Assembly (NCBI GenBank): GCA_023362775.1
Contig: JALMGJ010000003.1
Span: 79,711,355-79,775,354 of the forward strand
Source of the DNA: Charina bottae
Lineage: Eukaryota > Chordata > Lepidosauria > Squamata > Charinaidae
Reading direction: 5' to 3'
DNA: 64,000 nucleotides
Part shown: in pieces, positions 10,401 through 22,950 of the stretch
Layout: every line of letters starts with the position of its first letter
How positions within the stretch are numbered: position 1 is the stretch's first letter
Translations under genes and position numbers: made by a program
Notes under the pieces: model-generated
Databases searched by the model: none
Told to the model about the DNA's origin: nothing
Seen by the model: only the letters and a program-made list of their open reading frames with translations

Positions 10401-13348
10401 GCTATCAACTCCTTCTTTTTGTTAGAGATATTGAGTTTCCACCAAGCACGTCTCACACAAGCTTGAAGGAGGAGACAGCCTCTGTTGTAACCTAATCTTA
10501 CTTGCTTTGTGTGGGAGGGGCTGAACCCCGATTTCCTGTTCCTGTTCCCTTCGTCTTCCCCCTTTCCTGCTTGAATCCCCACCTTGGAGGATGGTCATCC
10601 ATGGCTGTCCAAGTTGCTGACACATGCATTCAGCAAGGCCACATTAAGAAGACTGTGGGTTTGGTCAGAACCTATCGCTCGCATGCATGAACCATCCTCT
10701 GCTACCATGAAACTGATCTACAATAAAACTGTAAGCTATTTTTCTGTAACTTTACATTAACGTGTGAAGTGTGTTTATTTTGTGTTTTGAAGTGATTAAG
10801 CCTTGTGCAAGTTTATTGGGACGCTTCTGCTCTGCTAAACTAGATAAAACTGTGTGGACTTCTGTTACTAGCATTCCAGAATTCCTACACTTTTAATCTG
10901 ATTAAGTGTATCATCTTGATTCAAATGCTTTCCCTATGACACCAAACTGGAAACAAGAAGGAAGACCTCCAGGTGTCTGTCCTAAGTTGCAGATGAAAAC
11001 AAATTCTCTCCTTCCCTGATTTCTTCACCTCTTTGTGTTACATGTGCCTTTTCAATGAGCAAATAATATATTTTGACTTTGCTCAGCAGTTTCATGGCAA
11101 CTAATAATAGTTCACCATTAGGAGCTGGGCTGAGCCAAGCAGGGCAAGAGCTTGCTTGCAGAGACAGCAGGTGATTTTCCAACAAGGTCAGAATCTGAGA
11201 ACGTGGCTTGCTAGGCCAGGGCAACTGACTTAAGAGTTTGGCTCCACAGGGGGTGAGTCTAACCATTGAATGGCCTCCTTTAGAGCTCCACACCTTTCCC
11301 AGTGGGGTTTGGTTTGTGCAACTGGACCAGACACAAAGGGTTTGGACTGCCTGTTCCACATCTAGGATCTCTATCCTTTCTTCAAGAAGAGTGTGTTAAG
11401 GGTGGGAATTTCATATTTGCAGGTTTGCAACTTTAAACTATTTCTAGCTACATAAATAGAAAGACTGCCTAGCTGACCTCTTTTCTCCAGTCAAGGAGTC
11501 TTTACCTCTATCCTACAGAGGATGGAAATAGCTGTGACTTTTAACAATTGAAATTTGAATTTTCAGAAATCAGTGATTTAAAATCCTGCTGATGTCTAGG
11601 AAGAAAACATGGTCCAATGTGGTCTAAATCTCAGTCACATTCTCCTGCCTCACCTGACTTGCCTGGCTTTTAACAACCCTGGCTGATAATTTCTAAGAAA
11701 CTCAAAAGCTTGTATATACTGTAAAACTTCAATTAGACAGATAAAGGCATTGTTTATTTTATTTTATTTTTTAGATGGTATTATGGTTTTTAACCATTTG
11801 CTCACCATATTGCTTTCTACCTCCTATTCTTAGAAATTATAAAAAATTATTTGTACACTAGCACACAAAATTCTGAATCCAGCTGTCAACGCCACTGCAT
11901 AGCCCTACTAAATAGAATCACCATAGAACAGACAAGTGGAACTTCTGAGTAGAAACTACAGAATTGAATTGTGGATATTTAATGCTGAGGACAAATAATA
12001 GGATGACCATCACTTCCAGGTTCCCACTGTGGCATTCTAGAACATGTGGGGCAGGTATTAGAAACTAAAACCACAAGCACATTGGCCTTACTGTGGTCCA
12101 GCAAGGCACCACATATGTTTATTATACACAATAAAGGGTGGTTGTTGTTAATTTGTTTTTGTCTAATACTAACACCAACCATGCATTTATTTTGAAAACC
12201 CATATTTTGGGTACTTTGGTTCATATATGGTGCACTTCATGGGATGTTAATATGACGTATGACTCTTTTCGTTCTAACATGTATGGTGCCAGGATGAACA
12301 TCACAATAATTTCTGCTGGCTGTTTTTGCTAGCTACATATTCTACTAGATACTTTCTCAGTTACAAAGCAATTACAACAGGCGTCACAAGCCCTCTAGCA
12401 TGTGACTTTATGAACTGGATTTAGATAACATTCCTTGCACAATAGTATCTATAGAATTTCAGTAACTGTAAAATATTTCACTTGTGTTCAGCAGAAGAGT
12501 GAAATATAAAGATTTATTTGAGAATTGAGGATGTAAGCACAATCAAAATTCCTTGTATAAAATTGTCATTTTCTACCGCAGTTTAGAAAGCAGTGTAGAA
12601 TCATTTGGTAACTTATAAAAGAGTGAGCATTTTGCCTCAGTGCCATGGAAAATTTGTGTTGTGCTGATACGGTTCATTTGTTATGGTTCTCTGTCCATAT
12701 TATTAAAGCATTATTTATTGATTTTAATATTTTGAGCAAGCAAAATTGTAATGACTCACCAGCCAACATTAAAAATACGTTTGAGAGCAGTGTCTGTGTA
12801 TTTTTGCAATATAAAATAAGGATTTAATATATATTCAGTGAGGTCTAATAATATTTCTTTGAGCAAAATCAATGATTACAGTGTGTGTGTGTGTGTGTGT
12901 TTATCTGTATGACACACACAGAGCAGTCACTCCATTTTGATACCTGCCAGTTAATTCAAAATATAAAATGTTAGGACAAAGCCAGTCATAGTATAAAAGT
13001 TTCATAAATAAAATAATACCAGGATATTAGATGTTCAAGATTTTCCCTGATCTTCCTAACAAGTGAAGCTTGCTTAAAGCAGCAGCAGCTTTTTTCAGGC
13101 TTTTGCAGAAGTCTCTGAAAAGGGGTAGCCTCTTTAATGTACAGCAGATACGTATGTGTGAGGCTGGCATGAGATCCAAAACATTGTTTGCAAATCCATT
13201 TTGGAAACATGAATAGGGCTAATATCAGTTCTGGGGAAAAAAAAGAGAATTCTGTACTATAATTGGCTAATACTGTTTTCAGGAATTGGCTAATGATATT
13301 TACTTTCCCCAGGCAACATAAAAAGGGAAATCTGACTCCAGTACTTGC
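7473..13348. other. Long stretch without recognisable features
   Basis: Nearly 5.9 kb of AT-rich DNA in which I recognise no coding exon or dispersed repeat. The longest open frames (about 120-130 codons at 9082-9441, 10982-11359 and 12986-13378) have no motifs and overlap stops in all plausible extensions. A (tg)n tract lies at about 12882-12902. Poorly conserved old repeats or non-coding regulatory elements could be hidden here; comparison with other species would be needed to see them. Confidence 0.45.
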
Positions 13349-13809
13349 ATTTCTATGCAGGCTGACCATACGTTCCATTTTGAAAGGGGCAGTCCCGGTT
13401 TTTTAGCATTTTTCAACCGTCCCGTCGTTTTGATAAAAATCTCAATTTTGTCCCGTTTTTTAAACCCGACGGGAATGGTGCGGAAGGACGATCCGAGCTG
13501 GAGCTGCTGATTGGAAGCAGCTCAGAAGAGGAAGCCCTCCTGCCTATCAGCGTGTGGCAAAGGAGGGACTGGGGGGCTGGGTTTGGAGGCGGGAGCCAAT
13601 CGCATGGACCAGGGGGTGGGGTTTGCAGGCGGGAGCCAATCGCGTGGACCGGGGGCCAGGTTTGCAGGCGGGAGCCAATTGCGCAGGCCGGGGGGTGGGG
13701 ACCCCTGTCTTTTTCATGAATACGGAATATTACATAAGACCCTGTCCTGTTTTGCCATTCCAAAGTCCCGTTTTTGTCTCAAGGAAATATCTTCAGCCTA
13801 ATTTCTATG
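13349..13809. mobile_element. hAT-like non-autonomous element with TSD
   Basis: The element at 13358-13800 (443 bp) starts caggctgaccatacg and ends atcttcagccta, an imperfect inverted pair. It is flanked by a direct repeat of 8-9 bp, atttctatg at 13349-13357 and 13801-13809. Near both ends it carries agtcccg...ttttt stretches, typical of hAT/Tip100-like non-autonomous elements. The core is GC-rich and unlike the AT-rich neighbourhood. It includes a three-copy, roughly 40-bp minisatellite and a module shared with the LTR-like element at 32.5 kb. It encodes no transposase; the open frames across it are products of the repeats. Confidence 0.75.
13588..13705. repeat. GC-rich minisatellite, about 40-bp unit, 3 copies
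   Basis: Units start at 13588, 13628 and 13667 and share ggcgggagccaatcgc, then a G-rich stretch and gtttgca. Each unit contains a CCAAT box. The same unit, in inverted orientation and with a 38-bp period, occurs at 51812-51963. Confidence 0.9.
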
Positions 13810-16800
13810 AAGCATTTGAAGTTTAAATGAGTGGCACAGCAATAAAATGATGGAATTTAGAATATGAACAAGTGACAAAAAGCTTCAATTAAAAGTTGCC
13901 CAAACACCAATGACTTACAAAAACAGTATATTCATTTTCTGTTGTTGGCTTCCTTTGCACTCTAGGAAACAAACATGAGAACATATGACACACAAACAGC
14001 AGAGAATTCAACGATCCCATCAGCAAGTCACCTAGCATCCATGACAACAGAAGGGACTCGGGCCTGCTTTGCTGAGGTGAGCTTAGTGAGCATTACCTAG
14101 TCAGCACATCACTCAGTTTAGCACATTTCTAACATACAGTCCATCAGAGATGAAAGACAACAACATCTGCAGTGTACAACTCACTGTGATGAAGGCAACT
14201 AGGAGCAAGGAACTTCTAGGACTTCCTGCACACAAGGATTCCACTTTGTTTATATCATTAACAGACATAGACTACTTCTAAATGCTCACCTGTTTATGAG
14301 ACGACCCACATTGACAGAAGGACAGGCACAAACAGTATAGCAAAACCATATTGATAAGCTTTGTTGGAAAAAGGCTTATGTAATGAACTCTGATCCCCTC
14401 TGATATGAAGAGCTCTATGCCCAGCTTTTGGTAATATTTGGATCCTTTCCATGTGTAGGGGCTGTGCTGATTTTCTGCCTTGTGCCAATCCTGAGATTTC
14501 CCTCCTCCTAGCAGGTGACAAGGCACTGCTACAACCTGCCCCAGACTGCCCCATTCTCCATGAATGCACTGAAGGATGGCTTTGCCATTCCCCCTGCACA
14601 TCCCCTTTGGTGGTGACTGAGGCAACACCATTCCCATTAGGCCATTCTCCAAGAAGAATATGGGCACGCTGCTGTTCTTCACTGTAGCTTCACCACTTCT
14701 TAAAGCAGCACCAGAGCTTATTTCCACAGTACAAAGGAAGATAGTCTGCAGCTGCTCACTGCTTTGTATTTATCATGGTAGGTCTCCCTGGAAAAATGCC
14801 AAACTTTGCTGCCAACCTGTCAAGACTACAAAAGATCAGGGATAATTTTCAGTTCCTGCTGAAAATTGTTGAAAATAATTTGCTGAAAACCAACTGGGCC
14901 AAATGCTTTCGCCCACTGTCTAGCGTTAGGGTAGTAGTCCTGATGATGGCATATTTCCAAGAGATGGTAGAGCAGAAGATTTCCTCTAAACCTTATAGTT
15001 CTCCAGCTAGTGTAATTTGAGCACGGCTACACCTGCAGATTACTGAAAAGATTAATAATAGAGTTATTATTTTTCATGTTAAACAAGTAAAATCCAGATT
15101 TCTCCCAGACTGAAACATTTTTCCGCAAGCAAAGTCCTCTACCAGATCTTGAGAGATCCAGCTTCCAGATACCATCCAATACTAATGTGTGTAGCATTTA
15201 GTGCTACTTTCTGTATTGTACATACTGTCTGTCAAATCCGGTGACATATTTCTGGCACATGAGCCAAGTCATTTGTTAAGATCACAGCACCAGGGACTGT
15301 TTTTGTTTTTTTTATTTAGTATATTTTGTTTACTACCTTTGTCTCATGGCTGCTTTTAGATTTTTATGCCTGTTGGCAGACATTTCTCCAAACCCTTTGG
15401 GGGTCTTGAAGAAGAGTGACTGGTTTTTGCCCCTCTATTTGTGCGGCAGAATATATGCTTTCTCTTTCTCCAATTCAGAGCTGAAGAACTTATTTCTATT
15501 GCACATCTCACAGATGTAGCATGTTCAGTCCCCAAGGAAGAAATTGATCTCAATTGACTGACAAAGAAGCAGAAATCAAATGCCTTGGGAGGAGGCCGGG
15601 ACCTCAGCAGCTCCATGCTCCTTCTGACAGAAGGGAAAAATAATGAACTGGGATGTGTCTGTGCAGGGAGTGTAGGAGGGGATGAAGAGTTAAATACAAA
15701 TTTAAAAGGTGAAACAGACCCCCACCCACCCCACCCCCCGTCACTTCCTTCCTATAAGTCTAGTGTTATTTTCAGGGTCATTGCTGGGAACACTGTTCTG
15801 CTTAGGTGGTTTCCATAGAGGCTTTTAGGTATTGATTTGTGCGAGTGAAGCACTGAGTGACAGACTCTTAAAAGACAACTCTACGTGTCATACGTGAGAA
15901 TATAAGCTTGAGTTCTACATTACATTGTAGCTGCAACCCAGTCATTACAGTCATCAGCATTATATAACCCTTGTCGCTTGCCTATAGATTTACAATAAGA
16001 ATGCATTGTGGTCACAGGGATATCGCAAATGAGAAAGTCTCTGGCATTCAAGTATGTGACCTTGTTCAGCTTTATTTCTCTAATATGCCAGAAACAATCT
16101 TAGCTTCACTTAATTCAAAGAGAAATGGGAACTATCTCCACTATGGGGGAAATCACCATTTGAAGACAGATATTAATATTACACAACAGATGGAGCTTTG
16201 TGAGGGTTTTAATTGACTGGACTTTTCTGCTTTACTGAGCTGGTATGGCAGTAGATTTGCTTCCTCAAAGTCCAAAGGTTGTCTCTTGTGCTAAAAGAAT
16301 GCAGCCATTAAAAAAAATGCACCTAAATGTTAAAATGAATGGGAAAGGCCAAATTCCTTATGTTCATTTCTGCAAATCAGTTCTGAAGGTGATAAAAAGC
16401 AGGATAAATTGATAGAGAGATGCTCTTCATAAATAACAAAAATGAAGAAGTGTTATTGGAAGGATGTACTCTCCTATTTGGATCACAGACTATTGATATT
16501 GTTTTCAGCTCCTACTGCTTGTCAAAAAAATTGAGTTTGAAAAAAAAATCAGTTGAGTTTATGGGATTGCCTTTTAGGAATGTTTTAAGTATTGCAGAAC
16601 AACTGAGACACACAAAAAGCCTTTTGTGCTATGTTATTCTCACCTTGGAAAACACAAAGGGAAAGAAAGATGGAAAATGGCAACATGCATCATATTTTTT
16701 TGCCCCCATGTTTGGACTTGCCTAGGCAGGAATATCTGCAGAGCATGGCCCAAAAAGTTAAGACAGCAGCCGCAATGGGACAATCAAAGCTCTGCCTGGC

Positions 16801-18333
16801 TTTTGTGTGTGTTTTGTGGGGAAAGAATGAGCAAATTTGGGAGGGTGTCATCCTGTCTTCTGTTTTGCCAATCTTTGTGCTCAATCCTACATCACCCTGA
16901 TCTGAACAAGTATGCATTTTTGGCATATACATTTGTTGAAATACTGACAGTGACTCTTCAGCTCTTATCAGACCCATTTTTACTGAGAGCAAATCTTCAT
17001 CAGAAAACAGAAAGAAGATATATAGCCGCCACTGCTAATGTTGAATTAAACTCGGAAGCAACTGTTGAGATTGGGCAATAGTGATAGGCCATTGACACAG
17101 ACTTCTGCATATAGGGGAGTGAAATCATTATTACAATCTATAACTCAGCCTACCTAATGATAGGCTGTGTGATCAAAATCCACTAGATGTTTTTATCTAT
17201 ATATAGATGGAAGGCTACCTAAGAGGAATGATGAAGGTTTCAAATTTGCTGCAGGGCTAGCGTTGCGAGACGGAAGAAATAATGTACAGAATGTTGTGGA
17301 CTCTTGCCTTCTTCTCTGTGAATATAGAGTGTCCCCATTTCTCATTGAAATACTGTTGCAATTTGAAATGCATGCCAAAACTGTTTCAGTTTGAAATACA
17401 ACACTTTTATCTGCCCCCACCACTAAAAACTGGAGAATGAAAACCAGAAGCAAAAAAAAAAAAAAAAAAAGAATTCCGTAAAGCGGAAAGCATATTATAT
17501 ATAAGCCAGTGATGTGCAGTGTTTGGAGGAGCAACTGCAACCTTACCATTTAAACAGACAAAAATCCTTCCAATCTCTCTGTAATTGTTCTGCAAGCATG
17601 CTACTGTATTTCAAGCTGTCAGGATAAATGTAGATGGTTTTCCATCTCATCAGGGGAGGGGGAGCTGAGTGCACACCTGGTCAAGCACAATAGGACAAGA
17701 AAGTAACGTTTTCCTGTTGTTTTGTTTGGCTAACACCCTGCCCTGTTCTTTTGTGCAGAAAATAAATATGGTTCAGCAAATTTTAAGGCACACTCAGTGT
17801 GTGTTGTGTAACATTAATCAAACCCTGTTGACTCCACAGCACCAAGTGCATTTCTTAAAAACTAACAGCTTCATCCAAAACACACTTATTTATAAATAAG
17901 TCCCACTGGATTCAGTAGGATTTACCTCTTGAGCACAAAGCAAGCAACTGCAATCTAATATAAGAATATAGAATATTCAGAATTATGTAGATGAGGTGAT
18001 TATATGTAATGGGAGTATGCAAAACTGGAACCTTTATTCAAAATATGGCAGACCTAATTTGAATCCATATCAGTTCCCTGAAGAATGGAATTGAAATTAG
18101 ACTTCCAGTGCACCCTTTCCTGCTCTATCCATTCCCCTTCTGCTAGAGGAAATACGAACCCAGACACAGTTGCAACGTTGGAGCTCAGCCCCACAATTCC
18201 TGGTAAAAAAAGGTGCCCTGTACACTATTTGCAGCCAAAGAGGAAAATCCTTTGGAGCATATCATTAGCTGCACATGATGCACAAAGTATAATTTCTTGC
18301 CAGGAATTAGCCTTTTAGTAAAGTGTCATTATC
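13810..18333. other. No recognisable feature; one poly(A) tract
   Basis: No gene or repeat family recognised in 4.5 kb. A run of about 19 A at 17452-17471 may mark the tail of an old retroposed sequence, but nothing recognisable precedes it. Open frames of up to 151 codons (16626-17081) lack motifs and overlap other frames of similar length, as expected by chance. Confidence 0.45.
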
Positions 18334-21300
18334 TCATAATTCCATGTTGTTGTTGTTTATTCGTTCAGTCGTTTCCGACTCTTCGTGACTTCATGGACCA
18401 TCCCATGCCAGAGCTTCCTGTCGGCCGTCACCATCCCGAGCTCCCCCAAGGTTGAGTCCGTCACCTCCAGAATACCATCCATCCATCTTGCTCTTGGTCG
18501 GCCCCTCTTCCTTTTGCCTTCCACTTTCCCTAGCATCAGCTTCTTCTCCAGGGTATCCTGTCTTCTCATTATGTGGCCAAAGTACTTCAGTTTTGCCTTT
18601 AATATCATTCCCTCAAGTGAGCAGTCTGGCTTTATTTCCTGGAGTATGGACTGGTTTGATCTTCTGGCAGTCCAAGGCACTCTCAGAATTTTCCTCCAAC
18701 ACCACAGTTCAAAAGCATCTATCTTCCTTCGCTCAGCCTTCCTTATGGTCCAGCTCTCGCAGCCATAGGTTACTACAGGAAATACCATTGCTTTAACTAT
18801 GCGGACCTTTGTTGTCAGTGTGATGTCTCTGCTCTTAACTATTTTATCAAGATTTGCCATTGCTCTCCTCCCAAGAAGTAGACGTCTTCTGATTTCCTGG
18901 CTGCAGTCAGCGTCTGCAGTAATCTTTGCGCCTAGAAATACAAAGTCTGTCACTGCCTCCACTTTTTCTCCCTCTATTTGCCAGTCATCAATCAAGCTCG
19001 TTGCCATAATCTTGGTTTTTTTGAGGTTTAACTGCAACCCAGCTTTTGCACTTTCTTCTTTCACCTTCGTCATAAGGCTCCTCAACTCCTCCTCGCTTTC
19101 AGCCATCAAAGTGGTATCATCTGCATATCTGAGATTGTTAATGTTTCTTCCAGTGATTTTAACTCCAGCCTTGGATTCCTCAAGCCCAGCATGTCGCATG
19201 ATGTGTTCTGCGTACAGGTTGAATAGGTAGGGTGAGAGTATACAACCCTGCCGTACTCCTTTCCCAATCTTAAACTAGTCCGTTGTTCCGTGCTCTGTTC
19301 TTACCGTTGCTACTTGGTCGTTATACAGATTCCTCAGGAGGCAGACAAGATGACGTGGTATCCCCATACCACCAAGAACTTGCCTCAATTTGTTATGATC
19401 CACACAGTCAAAGGCTTTAGAATAGTCAATAAAACAGAAATAGATGTTTTTCTGAAATTCCCTGGCTTTCTCCATTATCCAGCGGATATTGGCAATTTGG
19501 TCTCTAGTTCCTCTGCCTTTTCTAAACCCAGCTTGTACATCTGGCAATTCTCGCTCCATGAATTGCTGGAGTCTACCTTGCAAGATCTTGAGCATTACCT
19601 TACTGGCATGTGAAATAAGTGCCACTGTTCGATAGTTTGAACATTCTTTAGTGCTTCCCTTTTTTGGTATGGGGATATAAGTTGATTTTTTCCAATCTGA
19701 TGGCCATTCTTGTGTTTTCCAAATTTGCTGGCATATGGCATGCATCACCTTGACAGCATCATCTTGCAAGATTTAAACAGTTCAGCTGGGATACCGTCGT
19801 CTCCTGCTGCCTTGTTATTAGCAATGCTTCTTAAGGCCCATTCAACCTCACTCTTCAGGATGTCTGGCTCTAACTCACTGACCACACCGTCAAAGCTATC
19901 TCCAATATTATTATCCTTCCTATACAGATCTTCCGTATATTCTTGCCACCTTTTCTTGATCTCTTCTGCTTCTGTTAGGTCCTTACCATCTTTGTTTTTG
20001 ATCATACCCATTTTTGCCTGGAATTTACCTCCGATGTTTCTAATTTTCTGGAAGAGGTCTCTTGTCCTTCCTATTCTAGTGTCTTCTTCCACTTCCGCAC
20101 ATTGCTTGTTTAAAAATAATTCCTTATCTCTTCTGGCTAACCTCTGGAATTTTGCATTTAATTGGGCATATCTCCCCCCATCACTGTTGCCTTTTGCTTT
20201 CCTTCTTTCTTGGGCTACTTCCAGTGTCTCAGCAGACAGCCATCTTGCCTTCTTGGTTTTCTTTTTCTTTGGGACGTTTTTTGTTGCCGCCTCCTGAACA
20301 ATGTTGCGAACTTCTGTCCATAGTTCTTCTGGGACCCTATCTACTAAATCTAGTCCCTTAAATCTATTCTTCACCTCCACTGCATATTCCTTAGGAATAT
20401 TAGTGAGCTCATATCTAACTGATCTGTGGGTCTTCCCTATTCTCTTTAGTCTGATTCTAAATTTTGCAATAAGAAGTTCGTGATCTGAACTACAGTCAGC
20501 TCCAGGTCTTGTTTTTACCGACTGTATAGATGTCCGCCACCTTTGGCTGCAAAGGATGTAGTCAATCTGATTTCGGTGTCGACCATCTGGTGAAGTCCAT
20601 GTATAAAGTCGTCTTTTAGGTTGTTGGAAGAGAGTGTTTGTTATGCACAGTGAGTTGTCTTGGCAAAATTCTATCAGCCTATGTCCTGCTTCATTTTGTT
20701 CTCCCAGACCATGCTTGCCTGTAATTCCAGGTGTCGTCTGACTACCCACCTTAGCATTCCAGTCTCCTGTAATGAAAATAACATCTCTTTTTGGTGTATT
20801 ATCTAGTAGGTGCTGCAGATCCTCATAGAACTGATCTACTTCTGCTTCTTCAGCATCTGTGGTTGGGGCGTATATTTGGATCACTGTGATGTTAAATGGC
20901 TTACCCTGAATTCAAATTGAGATCATTCTATCGTTTTTTGGATTGTATCCAAGCACTGCTTTAGCCACTTTATTATTAATTATGAAGGCTACTCCATTTC
21001 TTCTGTGGTCCTGTTGTCCACAGTAGTAGATCTGGTGGTCATCTGATGTGAAGTGGCCCATCCCAGTCCATTTCAGTTCACTGACACCTAAAATGTCTAT
21101 ATTTAATCTTGACATCTCACCAATAACCACATCCAATTTGCCCTGGCTCATAGATCTTACATTCCAGGTTCCTATGGTGTGTTGATCTTTAGAACATCGG
21201 ATTCGTCGTTCACCACCAGCACCGTCGGCCGCTAGCCGTCCTTTCGGCTTTGAGCTAGCTGCGTCATCACATCTGGGGCTAGTTGAACGTATCCTCTGTT

Positions 21301-21581
21301 CCTCCCCAGTAGCATTTTGTCCATCTTCTGACCTGGGAGTCCCATCTTCCGATGGTATACCGACATATCTTTGGTTGTACTGATCCATTTAGTTTTCATG
21401 GCAAGAATACTGGGGTGGGTTGCCATTACCTTCCCCAGGGATCGTATTTAGTCTGACCTCTCTGCCACGACCTTCCCGTCTTGGGTGTCCCTTCACGGTT
21501 TAGCTCATGGTTTCATTGAGGTGCTCAAGCTCCAGCACCACGACAAGGTAACGATCTCCTTTGCTGGAGTCATAATTCCAT
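18334..21581 (-). mobile_element. Full-length RTE/BovB LINE with perfect 12-bp TSD
   Basis: The element spans 18346-21569 (3,224 bp) in minus orientation. It is bounded by tcataattccat at 18334-18345 and 21570-21581, an exact 12-bp duplication. The length agrees with intact BovB elements (about 3.2 kb). The 3' end (left) has a short aacaacaac-type tail. The 5' end (right) holds about 180 bp of leader before the first ATG of the main frame, including the BovB landmark ggggaaggtaatggc. The exact TSD and few coding lesions point to a fairly recent insertion. A related but more damaged 3' fragment lies at 25418-26007. Confidence 0.95.
18357..21388 (-). pseudogene. BovB ORF: endonuclease plus reverse transcriptase, three lesions
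   Basis: The single long LINE frame begins at the ATG at 21386-21388 (MDQYNQ) and ends KSRKRLNE at 18357. The N-terminal part is an apurinic-like endonuclease: GTWNVRSM, GVSELKWTGMG, then ITGDWNAKVG, IDYILCSQRW and SDHELLIAKF. These are the metal- and DNA-binding motifs that nick the target. The reverse transcriptase follows with GDDGIPAELF, YRTVALISHASK, FIDYSKAFDCVDH, the catalytic YADDTTLMAE and PWTARRSNQS. Three lesions break it: an in-frame TGA at 20912-20914 where the family has Arg (CGA to TGA, a CpG transition), a 1-bp deletion near 19773, and a TAG at 19275-19277 where the family has Trp. All catalytic motifs otherwise survive. Confidence 0.92.
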
Positions 21582-22344
21582 ACTAGCAAGAGATTCTAAG
21601 ACAACCAAAACTAAGATTCCTCTTGATTTTTGAAGTGTTCATTGCTACCCTCCAATAATACTGTCTTAAAAGTAAATTGAATTTTTTTGAGGTGAACAAT
21701 TCAAACCAAAAGTCCTCACCAGGAACTATCAAGTCAGCACTAACTTCTGAACAATACCAATTGGGCAAATTATTATATAAAACAATGTTAAATATTAGCA
21801 GTATTTCTATAATGATACAGCTGCTGGGTATGCTTGCCAATAGTTAGACGAATAACTTGAAAATACTTTTCTGCCTTTGGAAGATGACATTGATAAGCTA
21901 ATGGAAAGGACCAAGAAGTAAAGTGGCAGTTTTCACAGTCTTAACCAGGAGCCACATTCAGAGAGAGCACTGAGAGGTTTTGAAACTGGAATTTAACTTG
22001 ATTAAGAACAAATACAGTAGGTGGGCTGCTGTAGTCTAAGGAAGCATAGTAGATTTTCATGACTATTTCTATTCAGCTTTTTAGAAGAAAAAAATAAGTA
22101 CATTACTTTGATTGAACTTTACTATATTGCTGGTTTTAATTGCACTGTAAATCATCTATGATTTACATGTTTTATGGAGAATGGCATCAAATAATCTAAT
22201 TAAATCCATCCAAGGATTTGATGTCTCCAGTGGATATGAGTCTGAACATTCATTCCTCTTCCCACAAGTACACTTAAAAGACCTGTGGGGTAAAATTGGA
22301 GAATTTGTGGGCCCCAGCAAAGTTTGTGAAGTGCTAAATGAAAA
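21582..22344. other. No recognisable feature
   Basis: Flanking sequence of the BovB insertion. AT-rich, with no repeat or coding signature recognised. Confidence 0.45.
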
Positions 22345-22950
22345 GGTAAGTTCATGGTATTGTTAATGGGTGGCTGGAGTGCAAAAGCTGGACAAATGGA
22401 GAAACTTGGAATTACAGAACAATTTGGATTGGGAAAATGCAATAATGAAGGAGACAGACTAATCAAGTTGTACAAGCAGAATTCTTCATTCATTTTCACC
22501 ACCTGTTTCAAGCAATATACTCTACACATGGACATTAATGGACATTACCAGATGGATAATAACAGAATCAAATCCACTACACAATAGGATACAGAAAATG
22601 GAGAATATAATCCGTTCAGCCAGTTCATTTCCAGGTGAAAGTTGTGGAACACACCATACATTACTGGTATCAAATATTTGGGTTAAACACAGAACATTAA
22701 AGAGAATAGATGTGTCAACAAGAACTGACCTGAATAATATACAGGCAGAATATAAGATTAGGAAGACAGATATAATGCCAATCAGCATGTTTAATAAACT
22801 TGCAATTGATAGCAAAAAAGTGAAAGTTTGTAGAAAGTTTTGTATTCTTGGGCTCAAGGCTAGATAAAAGTGGAAATTCTGCTAGATAAGTAAAGAAAAG
22901 ATTGATCCTAGGGAGGAAAGTAACAACAAACTTAGATTTAAAAGATGAAG
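22345..22950 (+). pseudogene. Old RTE/BovB relic with internal deletion
   Basis: Broken plus-strand frames resemble the BovB endonuclease seen at 18-21 kb: GGWSAKAGQ for GDWNAKVGS, then FGLGKCNNEGDRLIKL for HGLGEQNEAGHRLIEF, then PGESCGTHHTLLVS for PGADCSSDHELLIA. Shortly after comes a stretch resembling the RT thumb, including KKRLILGRKVTTNLDL for the RRRLLLGRRAMANLDK block. Endonuclease and thumb are brought together by a large internal deletion that removes the RT core. Many stops and frameshifts make this an ancient copy. The call rests on partial similarity by eye to the intact copy in the same window. Confidence 0.6.

Noticed and set aside
19710..20297. Plus-strand frames of 100-195 codons across the BovB
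   Set aside because: They are antisense to the BovB endonuclease and RT reading frame, which carries all the motifs.
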